A stretch of DNA of 64,000 nt from NCBI GenBank assembly GCA_030680835.1, contig JAUXUD010000090.1:1-64000 (forward strand), written 5' to 3'. Position 1 is the first letter of the stretch, and each line of letters starts with the position of its first letter. Position numbers and translations under genes: made by a program. Shown one piece after another: positions 1-7,539 of this stretch. Below the pieces are notes generated by a model. That model saw only the letters and a program-made list of their open reading frames with translations, did no database searches and had not been told where the DNA came from. The DNA comes from Bacteroidota bacterium (GTDB taxonomy: Bacteria > Bacteroidota > Bacteroidia > UKL13-3).

Positions 1-1
1 C

Positions 2-1858
2 GGAATTGATACAGCAACAACTGCTATTACTCCTTGTTATGAATGGATTCAGGGAAAACAGATTGCCAGTTTATACCGGGGGAAAAAACATGCCTTAACC
101 ATTACCCGACCCGGTACATCCAGTCCGATGGACAGAAAAGCGTGGATTGATTATAACCGGGATGGTGATTTTTCCACAAATGAACTGGTGATGAATGACA
201 TGAACGGAACTAGTTTGCAGCGTACCGACAGCATATTAATCAGCAATACGCAACCTATAGGTAAAGCTCGGATGCGTGTGGGCGTTACCTATGCCGGAAC
301 GCAACTGGTTTCGAGTGTTACCTTTCTCGGGGTATTTAAAGATTACAATATCAGTTTTCCAATGGACCTGATTAAACCTACAATTACCTTGAATGGGTCA
401 GCAACATTAAATACCTATATTCACGCTCCTTTTATGGATCCCGGAGTTACTGCAATAGATAATATTGAAGGAAATATCAGCAATAAATGTACTGTAATTG
501 GCAGTGTGGATACCAGCAAAACAGGATTCAATTTGTTACGTTATTTTGTTAGCGATTTATACGGGAACACCAGCGATACGCTTTCAAGAATTGTGTTTGT
601 GGTGTTGAACCAAAGCGGACCAACTATTACGCTTATGGGCTCCCAGAATCATTACCTGGAGGTGTATCATAAATACATAGATCCTGGGTTTATTGCAAGA
701 AACAATCTGGGAGCGGATATCAGCAATCTGGTAGTTGCTACAAGTACAATTGATACCGCCCATTTAGGAAATTATACTGTTACCTATGTGGTAACAGATG
801 CTTTTGGCACCGATTCGGCCTTTAGATATATTACCGTAGGAGATACCACCAAACCGGAATTGGTATTACCACCCAATAATATTTATAAGCACCATGTGGG
901 TATGGCAATTGACTTATATAAAATAATAAGTGCAACCGATAATTACTGGCCACCCAATGCCATTACCATTTATAAAATGGGTTCGGTGGATGTGAATACC
1001 CTTGGCTTTTATCAGGTATGTTATGATGCAGTAGATGGGAGCAATAATGTTTGTGCAACAACTTGTATCCAGGTTCATGTGGGTGACTTTAAAGCACCGG
1101 TTATTACGCTGAATGGACCAGACACCATTAAGGTTGAATTATATTCAGGCTTTATAGACCCATGGGTATATGTAACGGATAATTACTGGGCTGCACAAAC
1201 CATTACTGTAATCAGAAAAGGAACTGTAAATACCAATATCAAAGGCAGCTATTTATTATGGTATATAGCAATCGATCCATCTGGCAATAAAGATTCGGTG
1301 AGCCGTTTAATTAAAGTTATTAATACGACAAAACCATGGGTGAATTTATTAAATGTGTTTACTATTACCTGGCCAAATAATAAATTATTCGTAGACGCAC
1401 CTGTTTTATTGGAGGATGATATTAATACAGATGCTGAAATGAGACCATTTTTTAATTGGCCGGATTCGGCTATTATCAAAATGGCACTTCCCTACCCACC
1501 AGGCTTATATTCCTTGCATTATAAAGTGAAAGATTTAGATGGCAATGTGTCTGATCCAGTAACACGATCTGTTTATATGATAAATACCGGCATTGGGGAG
1601 TTAATGATCGAAGATTTTATGACCCTTTATCCAAACCCCGTTGATGGTTTACTATTTATTGCATTAAGAGAATTGCAAAAAGAGGATGTAGAAATTGCCA
1701 TTTTAGATATGTTGGGTAAGGAATTATTCAACAAAACGATTAAAGCAAACACACTGCAAACCGAAACTCTGGATTTGCATATGGTCCCAAAAGGATTTTA
1801 TCTGTTAAAGGTTCAAACCGAAAAGAACATATACATGAAAAAATTGCAGGTGAACTGA
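2..1858 (+). CDS. T9SS-sorted secreted protein with Ig-like repeats (5' partial)
   Basis: The reading frame is open from the first bases of the window, so the true start lies outside; about 618 residues are visible. The first part, with KAWIDYNRDGDF near nt 140-175, looks like a GEVED-type domain. It is followed by four Ig-like units of about 75 residues (nt ~376-1320), each with a [TL]xGx...DPGVxAxDN pattern as in DUF5011/Cry22Aa-type repeats, then a shorter fifth unit. The last ~85 residues form a T9SS type A sorting domain (YPNPVDG..., GFYLLKVQTE, KKLQVN). Inference: an exported, surface-anchored or released adhesin-like protein. The next gene repeats its fifth unit plus tail, so the two are related by duplication. 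Ligand unknown. Confidence 0.85.
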   Translation, partial: GIDTATTAITPCYEWIQGKQIASLYRGKKHALTITRPGTSSPMDRKAWIDYNRDGDFSTNELVMNDMNGTSLQRTDSILISNTQPIGKARMRVGVTYAGTQLVSSVTFLGVFKDYNISFPMDLIKPTITLNGSATLNTYIHAPFMDPGVTAIDNIEGNISNKCTVIGSVDTSKTGFNLLRYFVSDLYGNTSDTLSRIVFVVLNQSGPTITLMGSQNHYLEVYHKYIDPGFIARNNLGADISNLVVATSTIDTAHLGNYTVTYVVTDAFGTDSAFRYITVGDTTKPELVLPPNNIYKHHVGMAIDLYKIISATDNYWPPNAITIYKMGSVDVNTLGFYQVCYDAVDGSNNVCATTCIQVHVGDFKAPVITLNGPDTIKVELYSGFIDPWVYVTDNYWAAQTITVIRKGTVNTNIKGSYLLWYIAIDPSGNKDSVSRLIKVINTTKPWVNLLNVFTITWPNNKLFVDAPVLLEDDINTDAEMRPFFNWPDSAIIKMALPYPPGLYSLHYKVKDLDGNVSDPVTRSVYMINTGIGELMIEDFMTLYPNPVDGLLFIALRELQKEDVEIAILDMLGKELFNKTIKANTLQTETLDLHMVPKGFYLLKVQTEKNIYMKKLQVN

Positions 1859-1918
1859 TTGTAAGGATAGGTCGGGTACTATTAATTAATTCTATATTTA
1901 ATAACTTAATAAAAAAGA

Positions 1919-2626
1919 ATGAAAACTATAATTTATCCAACAGCATTATTAATGATATGTTTATTGGGATTTAATGTAAGAGCGCAATCAACAATGCATT
2001 CAAAATTTATATTAAAAAAAGATCCGGCAATTAACCTTATTGGTCAGCAACAAGATTTACAAAAAGTAAAATCGGATACAATTAAACCCGTTGTGAACCT
2101 TTTGAATATTACAGAATTGGACCTGGAATGTTGGAAAGAATACACCGATGCGCCGGTACAACTCGTGGATGATGTTAGTACAGATGCAGAAATGAGGCCA
2201 AATCTGTTGATAACAACCAATATGCCCAAGAATACAGCCGGTAATTATTATTGCGATTGTGATGGGCCCTACAAAATTAAATATGTAGTTAGGGATATGG
2301 CAGGAAATAAATCAGATACTGCAGTACGTACTATATTCTGTATACCGGCATCTGGCATTAAAGATATACTAAATATTGACAACTTAATACAGGTTTATCC
2401 CAACCCAGGCGATGGTATTATTTATGTGCGTTTGGCCTACACACAAAAAGAAGATTTGCAGATAATGGTGTTAGATATGCTGGGTAAAGAAATATTACAT
2501 ACCCGCATAAAAGGCAATAATCTGCAAACCGAAGAACTGGATCTGACTGGGGCACCAAAAGGCTTCTACCTGTTAAAGGTTCAAACCGGACAAAGCATAT
2601 ACATGAAAAAATTGCAGGTGAATTAA
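1919..2626 (+). CDS. Small T9SS type A cargo protein, paralogue of upstream C-terminus
   Basis: A 235-residue protein with an N-terminal signal peptide (residues 1 to ~22, ending RAQS). Residues ~57-140 match the last Ig-like unit of the preceding gene: both carry a DAPVxLxDDxxTDAEMRP segment. Residues ~155-235 are a T9SS type A sorting domain that is close to identical in its final part (KGFYLLKVQT..., YMKKLQVN). It lies 60 bp downstream of its relative on the same strand and may be co-transcribed. It looks like a minimal secreted module made of one domain plus the sorting signal. No catalytic motif is visible and its function is unknown. Confidence 0.8.
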   Translation: MKTIIYPTALLMICLLGFNVRAQSTMHSKFILKKDPAINLIGQQQDLQKVKSDTIKPVVNLLNITELDLECWKEYTDAPVQLVDDVSTDAEMRPNLLITTNMPKNTAGNYYCDCDGPYKIKYVVRDMAGNKSDTAVRTIFCIPASGIKDILNIDNLIQVYPNPGDGIIYVRLAYTQKEDLQIMVLDMLGKEILHTRIKGNNLQTEELDLTGAPKGFYLLKVQTGQSIYMKKLQVN

Positions 2627-2642
2627 TATACCTGAAAATCCG

Positions 2643-2687
2643 TATTTTCGCACAATATTTTAAGTAAAATTAAGCTAATTATTGTGC
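2643..2687 (+). promoter_or_regulatory. Candidate asnS promoter and dyad over the start codon
   Basis: TATTTTCG at 2643-2650 resembles the Bacteroidota -7 box TAnnTTTG. GCACAATA at 2650-2657 and TATTGTGC at 2680-2687 form an 8-bp perfect inverted repeat with a 22-nt loop; the right arm contains the GTG start of asnS (2684). It may be an operator or an RNA hairpin hiding the start. No experimental support. Confidence 0.4.
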
Positions 2688-4207
2688 AAAAATATTTGAT
2701 AAAAGACCTTGCTAAATATGAAGGTCAGGATGTTACCTTAATGGGTTGGGCCAGCAACAAGCGCGAAAGCAAAGGCCTGGTGTTTATTGTTTTACGCGAT
2801 GGTACAGGCTGGTGTCAATGCGTGGTGAGCCTGGAAACTGTGGGGGAGAACCTGTTTGAAGAAGCCCGTAAAGTGAGCCTTGAATCATCACTGACTATTA
2901 GCGGAAAAATTATAAAAGACGAACGCCAGATGGGCGGCTTTGAATTGCAGGCAACGTCTGTAACTTTAATAGGGGAATCGATTGAATACCCGATTGCCAA
3001 CAAAGAACATGGAGTTGATTTTTTAATGGATAAACGCCATTTGTGGCTGCGTACACAACGGCAGTGGGCGATTATGAGAATCCGCAACCAGATTATTTTT
3101 GCCATACATAAATTTTTTCAGGAAGAAGGTTTTGTACAAATGGATGCGCCCCTTTTTACCGGAAATGCCTGCGAAGGAACCAGCAACCTGTTTGAAACCG
3201 ATTTTTACGGAGATACTGCCTACCTGAGTCAGAGCGGACAATTATACGGGGAAGCCATGGCATTTAGTCTGGGTAAAATTTATACATTCGGACCTACTTT
3301 CAGGGCCGAAAAATCGAAGACCAGAAGACACCTAAGCGAGTTTTGGATGATAGAACCCGAAATGGCGTTTTATGATATTTTCGACAATATGAATTTAATT
3401 GAAAACTTCCTGAGATACGTTACCACAGAAGTACTTCAGAATTGTGAAAAGGAGCTTGTGATAATTGGAAGAGATACGAGTATTCTCAAAAATATCAGCA
3501 AACCCTTTCCACGCCTCTCATACGATGAAGCCGTTAAAATTATTAAGGGGGAGCAGGATGTAAATGGTAAAAATGCAATCACTTCATTAGAAGAAGAACT
3601 GAAAATGGTTCAGGCCCGGATGCAGGCAATTAAAGAGGAAATACTGCAAAGAGAAGAGAAGTTAAAAGTACCGGGTATGAAGAAAGGTGAAATAGGTTTT
3701 AACCAGGCACAGATTGATAAATTAAAGCAGGAGCTGGCTGACTGTGAAGAACAGGAAAGAAACATTCCGCAATGGTTAAACAGTGCGCGTAATTTTGAGT
3801 ATGGCAACGATTTTGGTGGCAGCGATGAAACGGTAATAACGCGTTTGTTTGATGTACCGATTATGGTGTATAACTGGCCGCATGCAGTGAAGGCATTTTA
3901 CTTAAAACGCGATCCGGCCGACAGCAGGTTTGCAAGAGGAGTGGATGTGTTGGCTCCTGAAGGTTATGGCGAAATAGTGGGAGGCGGTGAACGTGAAACC
4001 GATGAAAAATTATTGATCGAAAAAATAAAAGAACATGAGTTACCCATGGAGGCATTTGAATGGTACCTCGATTTGCGCAGGTATGGAACCGTGCCCCATG
4101 CCGGTTTTGGTTTGGGTTTGGAGCGCCTGGTAACCTGGCTGTGCAAGTTGCCGCATGTTCGCGAAAGTATCCCCTTCCCGAGAATGTACGGACGTTTATT
4201 ACCTTAA
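2684..4207 (+). CDS. asnS: Asparaginyl-tRNA synthetase
   Basis: Charges tRNA-Asn with asparagine in the cytoplasm (class IIb synthetase). The 507-residue protein has an N-terminal OB-fold anticodon-binding domain (residues ~1-105), class II motif 2 around FRAEKSKTRRHLSEF (~207-221), and motif 3 GFGLGLERLV (~474-483) near the C-terminus. The start is GTG at 2684, directly before QKYLIKDLAKYEG. Residues ~292-368 form a Glu/Lys-rich segment predicted to be coiled-coil, inserted in the catalytic domain before NDFGGSDETVI. This makes the protein longer than the ~466 residues of the E. coli enzyme. Such insertions occur, as I recall, in other Bacteroidota AsnRS. The next gene overlaps its stop codon (TAATG). 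Confidence 0.96.
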   Translation: MQKYLIKDLAKYEGQDVTLMGWASNKRESKGLVFIVLRDGTGWCQCVVSLETVGENLFEEARKVSLESSLTISGKIIKDERQMGGFELQATSVTLIGESIEYPIANKEHGVDFLMDKRHLWLRTQRQWAIMRIRNQIIFAIHKFFQEEGFVQMDAPLFTGNACEGTSNLFETDFYGDTAYLSQSGQLYGEAMAFSLGKIYTFGPTFRAEKSKTRRHLSEFWMIEPEMAFYDIFDNMNLIENFLRYVTTEVLQNCEKELVIIGRDTSILKNISKPFPRLSYDEAVKIIKGEQDVNGKNAITSLEEELKMVQARMQAIKEEILQREEKLKVPGMKKGEIGFNQAQIDKLKQELADCEEQERNIPQWLNSARNFEYGNDFGGSDETVITRLFDVPIMVYNWPHAVKAFYLKRDPADSRFARGVDVLAPEGYGEIVGGGERETDEKLLIEKIKEHELPMEAFEWYLDLRRYGTVPHAGFGLGLERLVTWLCKLPHVRESIPFPRMYGRLLP

Positions 4208-5340
4208 TGCGTAAATATATTTTCTTTTTTTTTGTACAGGCTGTAATTGCACATCAGGCAATTGCTCAGGAGAAAGGTAAACTTCTGCGTTTAATTGATA
4301 AAACATACAGCCTCATTGAAGGCGATTCTGCCAAACCCAGAAAAAGTTATTTATTTGTATTACCCATCTGGGGCGTATCGCCCGAAACAGGCTGGAGACT
4401 GGGCTTGTCGTTTGGATTTTTATATAAAGCAAAACAGGATGGCTTCACCAGGCCTTCGTTACTGCGTTTAAATACCCAGTTTACTCAAAATAAACAATTT
4501 AGTATCAGACCCACAATTGATCTTTTTTTTGCCGAGAATAAATACAATTTAAAAGCAGAATTTGTTTACAATAAATTCAATGAATATTACTGGGGAATTG
4601 GAAACCTGCAAACAGATACAACTAAAGAATTGTATAATTTTAAACAGAACCGGTTTAACATAAAACTTACACGGCAGTTTGTAAAAAATCTATATTTGGG
4701 GGCACAACTAAAATATGATAAATTATATCAGATTGATTTTGATAATCCGGCAAGCATAACGCAATTAAGCGGAGTAAGCGGCATCAATGGTTTTCAGGTT
4801 CTGGGTTTGGGTTTTGCAATTACTTATGATAACCGTGATAATATTTATTATCCACTAAAAGGTTCTTATATCGATTTGTCAAATTTAACTTTTCAAAAAG
4901 TATTGGGAAGCAAGCAGGCTTTTGATAATTATACCCTTGATGCCAGGCATTTTGTTTGTTTGTGGAAACAAAATGTGCTGGCTGCACAGGTTTTTGGTAA
5001 TTTTAATTTTGGGGATGTTCCCTACCGGCAAATGGGTACTATGGGTAACGACATGATTATGCGTGGCTATTATAATGGGAGATATCGCGATCATCATTTA
5101 GTGGCCTTTCAGGTTGAATTGCGCAAAACCATCTGGGGTCCGGTGGGGATGACTGTTTTTGGAGGAGGAGGAAATGTAGGTGCGAATTCAAAGGATCTTT
5201 TTTCAAGGATTAAACCCAATTACGGACTCGGCTTGCGTTGTCTGGTCATCAGAAAAGAACATGTAAATATTCGCATCGATTTGGGCCTGGGAGAAAAAAA
5301 TATCAAAGGACTCTACTTTACCATGGCTGAAGCCTTTTAA
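4207..5340 (+). CDS. BamA/TamA-like surface antigen outer membrane protein
   Basis: A 377-residue protein whose ATG shares a base with the asnS stop (TAATG, 4205-4209), implying translational coupling. Signal peptide at residues 1 to ~21 (VIAHQAIAQ). The body shows alternating hydrophobic/aromatic strands and the pattern GLGFAITYDNRDNIYYP followed by GSYIDLS, typical of the C-terminal barrel of the bacterial surface antigen family (Omp85-like). No POTRA domain fits in the short N-terminus, so this is a barrel-only member rather than BamA. The role is unknown; outer membrane location is inferred. A longer frame opening at 4060 is rejected because it lies inside asnS and the signal peptide starts at 4207. 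Confidence 0.82.
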   Translation: MRKYIFFFFVQAVIAHQAIAQEKGKLLRLIDKTYSLIEGDSAKPRKSYLFVLPIWGVSPETGWRLGLSFGFLYKAKQDGFTRPSLLRLNTQFTQNKQFSIRPTIDLFFAENKYNLKAEFVYNKFNEYYWGIGNLQTDTTKELYNFKQNRFNIKLTRQFVKNLYLGAQLKYDKLYQIDFDNPASITQLSGVSGINGFQVLGLGFAITYDNRDNIYYPLKGSYIDLSNLTFQKVLGSKQAFDNYTLDARHFVCLWKQNVLAAQVFGNFNFGDVPYRQMGTMGNDMIMRGYYNGRYRDHHLVAFQVELRKTIWGPVGMTVFGGGGNVGANSKDLFSRIKPNYGLGLRCLVIRKEHVNIRIDLGLGEKNIKGLYFTMAEAF

Positions 5341-5367
5341 GGAAATGTCAGCTCGAACAGACAAAAA

Positions 5368-6432
5368 TTACCTATTTAAAAAAGAACTTGCATTGATGCC
5401 TGCCGAATAAGATCCCAATAAATTACCTGTTGTATCATAGCGCAAAATTTCACTGCGCTGTACAAAATCTTTCGCATCACCAACCAAAATTTCGGCGTTC
5501 GCATGGTGATAACCCAGTGCATATAAATTTCTGTTGCCTGTATTAATCCATGCTGATGTTGGGAGTTGTGTGGCATCTGTGTTCATGCTATAAACCTGAT
5601 TATTGATCCAGTATAGTTTTGTTTTATTTGTGTTTGTTATGAGTTTTAATGGTTTTGCAAGCATTGGAAAATTAAAGGAAGAAATGATACCCAATGTTTG
5701 TGGATTGATTACATATAACTGCGGAGGGATGGACAATGAAGTGCTACCTGAAGTTAGAATCCAGATTCGATTTTGAGCATCTGTTAGGATGCATGATGAG
5801 CCAAAGCCAATTGCAATGCTGTCGCTTATCTGATCGCTAATGCCATTAACGATGTACAAATATTCAGAGGTTTTATTGCAAACAAAAACACGGGAACCCA
5901 CAAGCAGCATTTCCTCTGTCCAGCCCTTACAGGGTATTTTGCCCACAACTTTTTTCTGCTGTAAATCAAGTACCGCAATTTGATTGTCGTACAAATCACT
6001 CACATAAGCTTTATTGGGGTTGATCCCCAGGAAATATCTCGGAGAACGCAGGCCCGTAATGGTTCCGCTTGAAGCAAACGTTTTTGGGTTCATCATTTCA
6101 ATTTTACCCGAATTATTTAATACGGCATACATCATATTATTATAAATTACCATCGACTGTAAAACATCACCCAATGATTTATTATTAATGGCTTTATATA
6201 CATCTTCATACAATACTTTTTTTGCTGTATTATAAAAGCTCATGCTGGCATTATTCCATTGAAAATTGCCCTCATTGCATATAAAGTATCCTGTAGCAAG
6301 ACTATCGGCTGTTTCAGGTTTAACCTGGCTGCTTTTAGGTGCCTTATCGCAGGCACTTGCAAGAACCAACAGCATTGTATAAAAAATACTTTTCAAAATA
6401 CCTTGATGCTGAGATTTGTTTTTATTGTGCAT
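5368..6432 (-). CDS. BtuG-like beta-propeller lipoprotein (putative B12 capture)
   Basis: A 354-residue lipoprotein: the hydrophobic leader ends in LASAC (lipobox Cys near residue 28). The body consists of YncE/DUF5074-like propeller repeats, for example AYVSDLYDNQIAVLDL and a later QLYVINPQTLG. It is the last gene of the minus-strand cluster that starts with a cobalamin riboswitch and a BtuB-like receptor. In Bacteroides the surface lipoprotein BtuG is a seven-bladed propeller that binds B12 with very high affinity and caps BtuB. Size, fold class, lipoprotein signal and gene order all fit that role here. The assignment is by context and fold, not by recognised binding residues. It is separated from the upstream gene by 136 bp with a hairpin repeat. 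Confidence 0.75.
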   Translation of the reverse strand: MHNKNKSQHQGILKSIFYTMLLVLASACDKAPKSSQVKPETADSLATGYFICNEGNFQWNNASMSFYNTAKKVLYEDVYKAINNKSLGDVLQSMVIYNNMMYAVLNNSGKIEMMNPKTFASSGTITGLRSPRYFLGINPNKAYVSDLYDNQIAVLDLQQKKVVGKIPCKGWTEEMLLVGSRVFVCNKTSEYLYIVNGISDQISDSIAIGFGSSCILTDAQNRIWILTSGSTSLSIPPQLYVINPQTLGIISSFNFPMLAKPLKLITNTNKTKLYWINNQVYSMNTDATQLPTSAWINTGNRNLYALGYHHANAEILVGDAKDFVQRSEILRYDTTGNLLGSYSAGINASSFLNR

Positions 6433-6480
6433 TTATTGTTTAATTATAAAGTATTACCTGCGAATCCGGAATTGCATTAA

Positions 6481-6557
6481 ACACATAGGCACAATAGGAA
6501 AATACATAGACACATAGTTTTCTATGTGCCTATGGTTTTATCTATGTGCCTATGTGT
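6481..6557. repeat. Nested imperfect inverted repeat (CATAGGCACATAG)
   Basis: Four copies of a roughly 13-17 bp unit related to CATAGGCACATAG lie at 6481-6497, 6505-6517, 6522-6534 and 6542-6557. The first two face the last two, so the whole can fold into one long interrupted hairpin with a TTTT apex at 6518-6521. It lies between the DUF4465 gene and the BtuG-like gene and could attenuate or process the B12 operon mRNA. Confidence 0.75.
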
Positions 6558-6568
6558 TTCATTCTTCC

Positions 6569-7534
6569 TTAAAGTTTAACAAATTTCTCATTTATAAAAC
6601 CAAGATTAGTTTTTACTTGAACCAAATATACACCTGTTTTTAAACCACCAATATCAACCCGGGAATTGACTTGTTCTATCAATAACTCACCCTGCAAATT
6701 TAAAACTTTTACCCACTCCAATTCATGATCCAATATTATGTTAAGCACATCATAAGCCGGGTTGGGAAATAAATTTACTCCCTGAGCAATTTCTATACTT
6801 TCAATACCTGCACCTATATCTTTTGTAGTAAAATTATCCATACAAAAATAAAGCGGATTGTTAGGTCCCCAGCTTCCGGTATCCGATGAATAATACGTAA
6901 AACTTAAGCTGTCAATATTTCCCAATGAACTCAAATCAACCCATTCCCAGGTTTTCACAATATAATCCTTGCTGTTATCACTGTTGCGATAATCGGCAAG
7001 GTAAAATTTAACACTGTCAGATGTAGTAATACTGCCTTTCCAGCCTTTGATACTCACATAAAAATAATCAGGAGTATTGCCTGATGAATCTCCAAATTTT
7101 CTTGAAAAAGCAGTTCCGTTTTTTAATCCGTAATACCCAATGGTGCTGTTGGTAATATAAAAACCACTAACTGGTTTCCCGGCAGCAGCACCGGTTAAGC
7201 GAATTTTACCGCCGGTATAATTTACGGCATAGGTATTTGAGTTATTATAACCTTTACCGGTAATCGCACTGTATTGATTGGTGTACGATACGGTAGAATC
7301 ATCGGTGGTTGTTGATGCCGAAAATCCTTCCCAGTAAACCCCGAATGTTGAATCAAAATAATTGGCAAAAAAAGCATTTCCGCTGCTGAACCCTCCCGAA
7401 TAATCTTTACCGTTCCAATATGTGTTTGTACTTAAATTCAGGTTTTCAAAGCTTGAAATAGTTTGCGCATGCAACGTTCCGGCAAACAGAACCCACAGCA
7501 GACAGATTTTTAATTTTTGTAAATGAATGTTCAT
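6569..7534 (-). CDS. DUF4465-type exoprotein with T9SS tail in B12 locus
   Basis: A 321-residue protein with a signal peptide (ends TLHAQT, residue ~24). Residues ~27-230 match the DUF4465 pattern as I know it: FENLNL near the start, NGKDYSGGFSSG, FYITNSTIGYYGLKNG, FYLADYRN, then W.WVDLSSLG..DSLSF and Y.CMDNF. Residues ~245-321 are a T9SS type A sorting domain (NLFPNPAYD...). It starts 5 bp downstream of the BtuB-like gene, under the cobalamin riboswitch. DUF4465 proteins recur in Bacteroidota B12 loci, and the B12-binding BtuH proteins of Bacteroides may be related; I cannot confirm this. Inference: an exported B12-binding accessory delivered to the surface by T9SS rather than by a lipid anchor. 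Confidence 0.75.
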   Translation of the reverse strand: MNIHLQKLKICLLWVLFAGTLHAQTISSFENLNLSTNTYWNGKDYSGGFSSGNAFFANYFDSTFGVYWEGFSASTTTDDSTVSYTNQYSAITGKGYNNSNTYAVNYTGGKIRLTGAAAGKPVSGFYITNSTIGYYGLKNGTAFSRKFGDSSGNTPDYFYVSIKGWKGSITTSDSVKFYLADYRNSDNSKDYIVKTWEWVDLSSLGNIDSLSFTYYSSDTGSWGPNNPLYFCMDNFTTKDIGAGIESIEIAQGVNLFPNPAYDVLNIILDHELEWVKVLNLQGELLIEQVNSRVDIGGLKTGVYLVQVKTNLGFINEKFVKL

Positions 7535-7539
7535 AATGT

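Noticed and set aside
4060-4206. Longer N-terminus for the outer membrane protein
   Set aside because: It lies inside asnS in another frame; the signal peptide starts at 4207.
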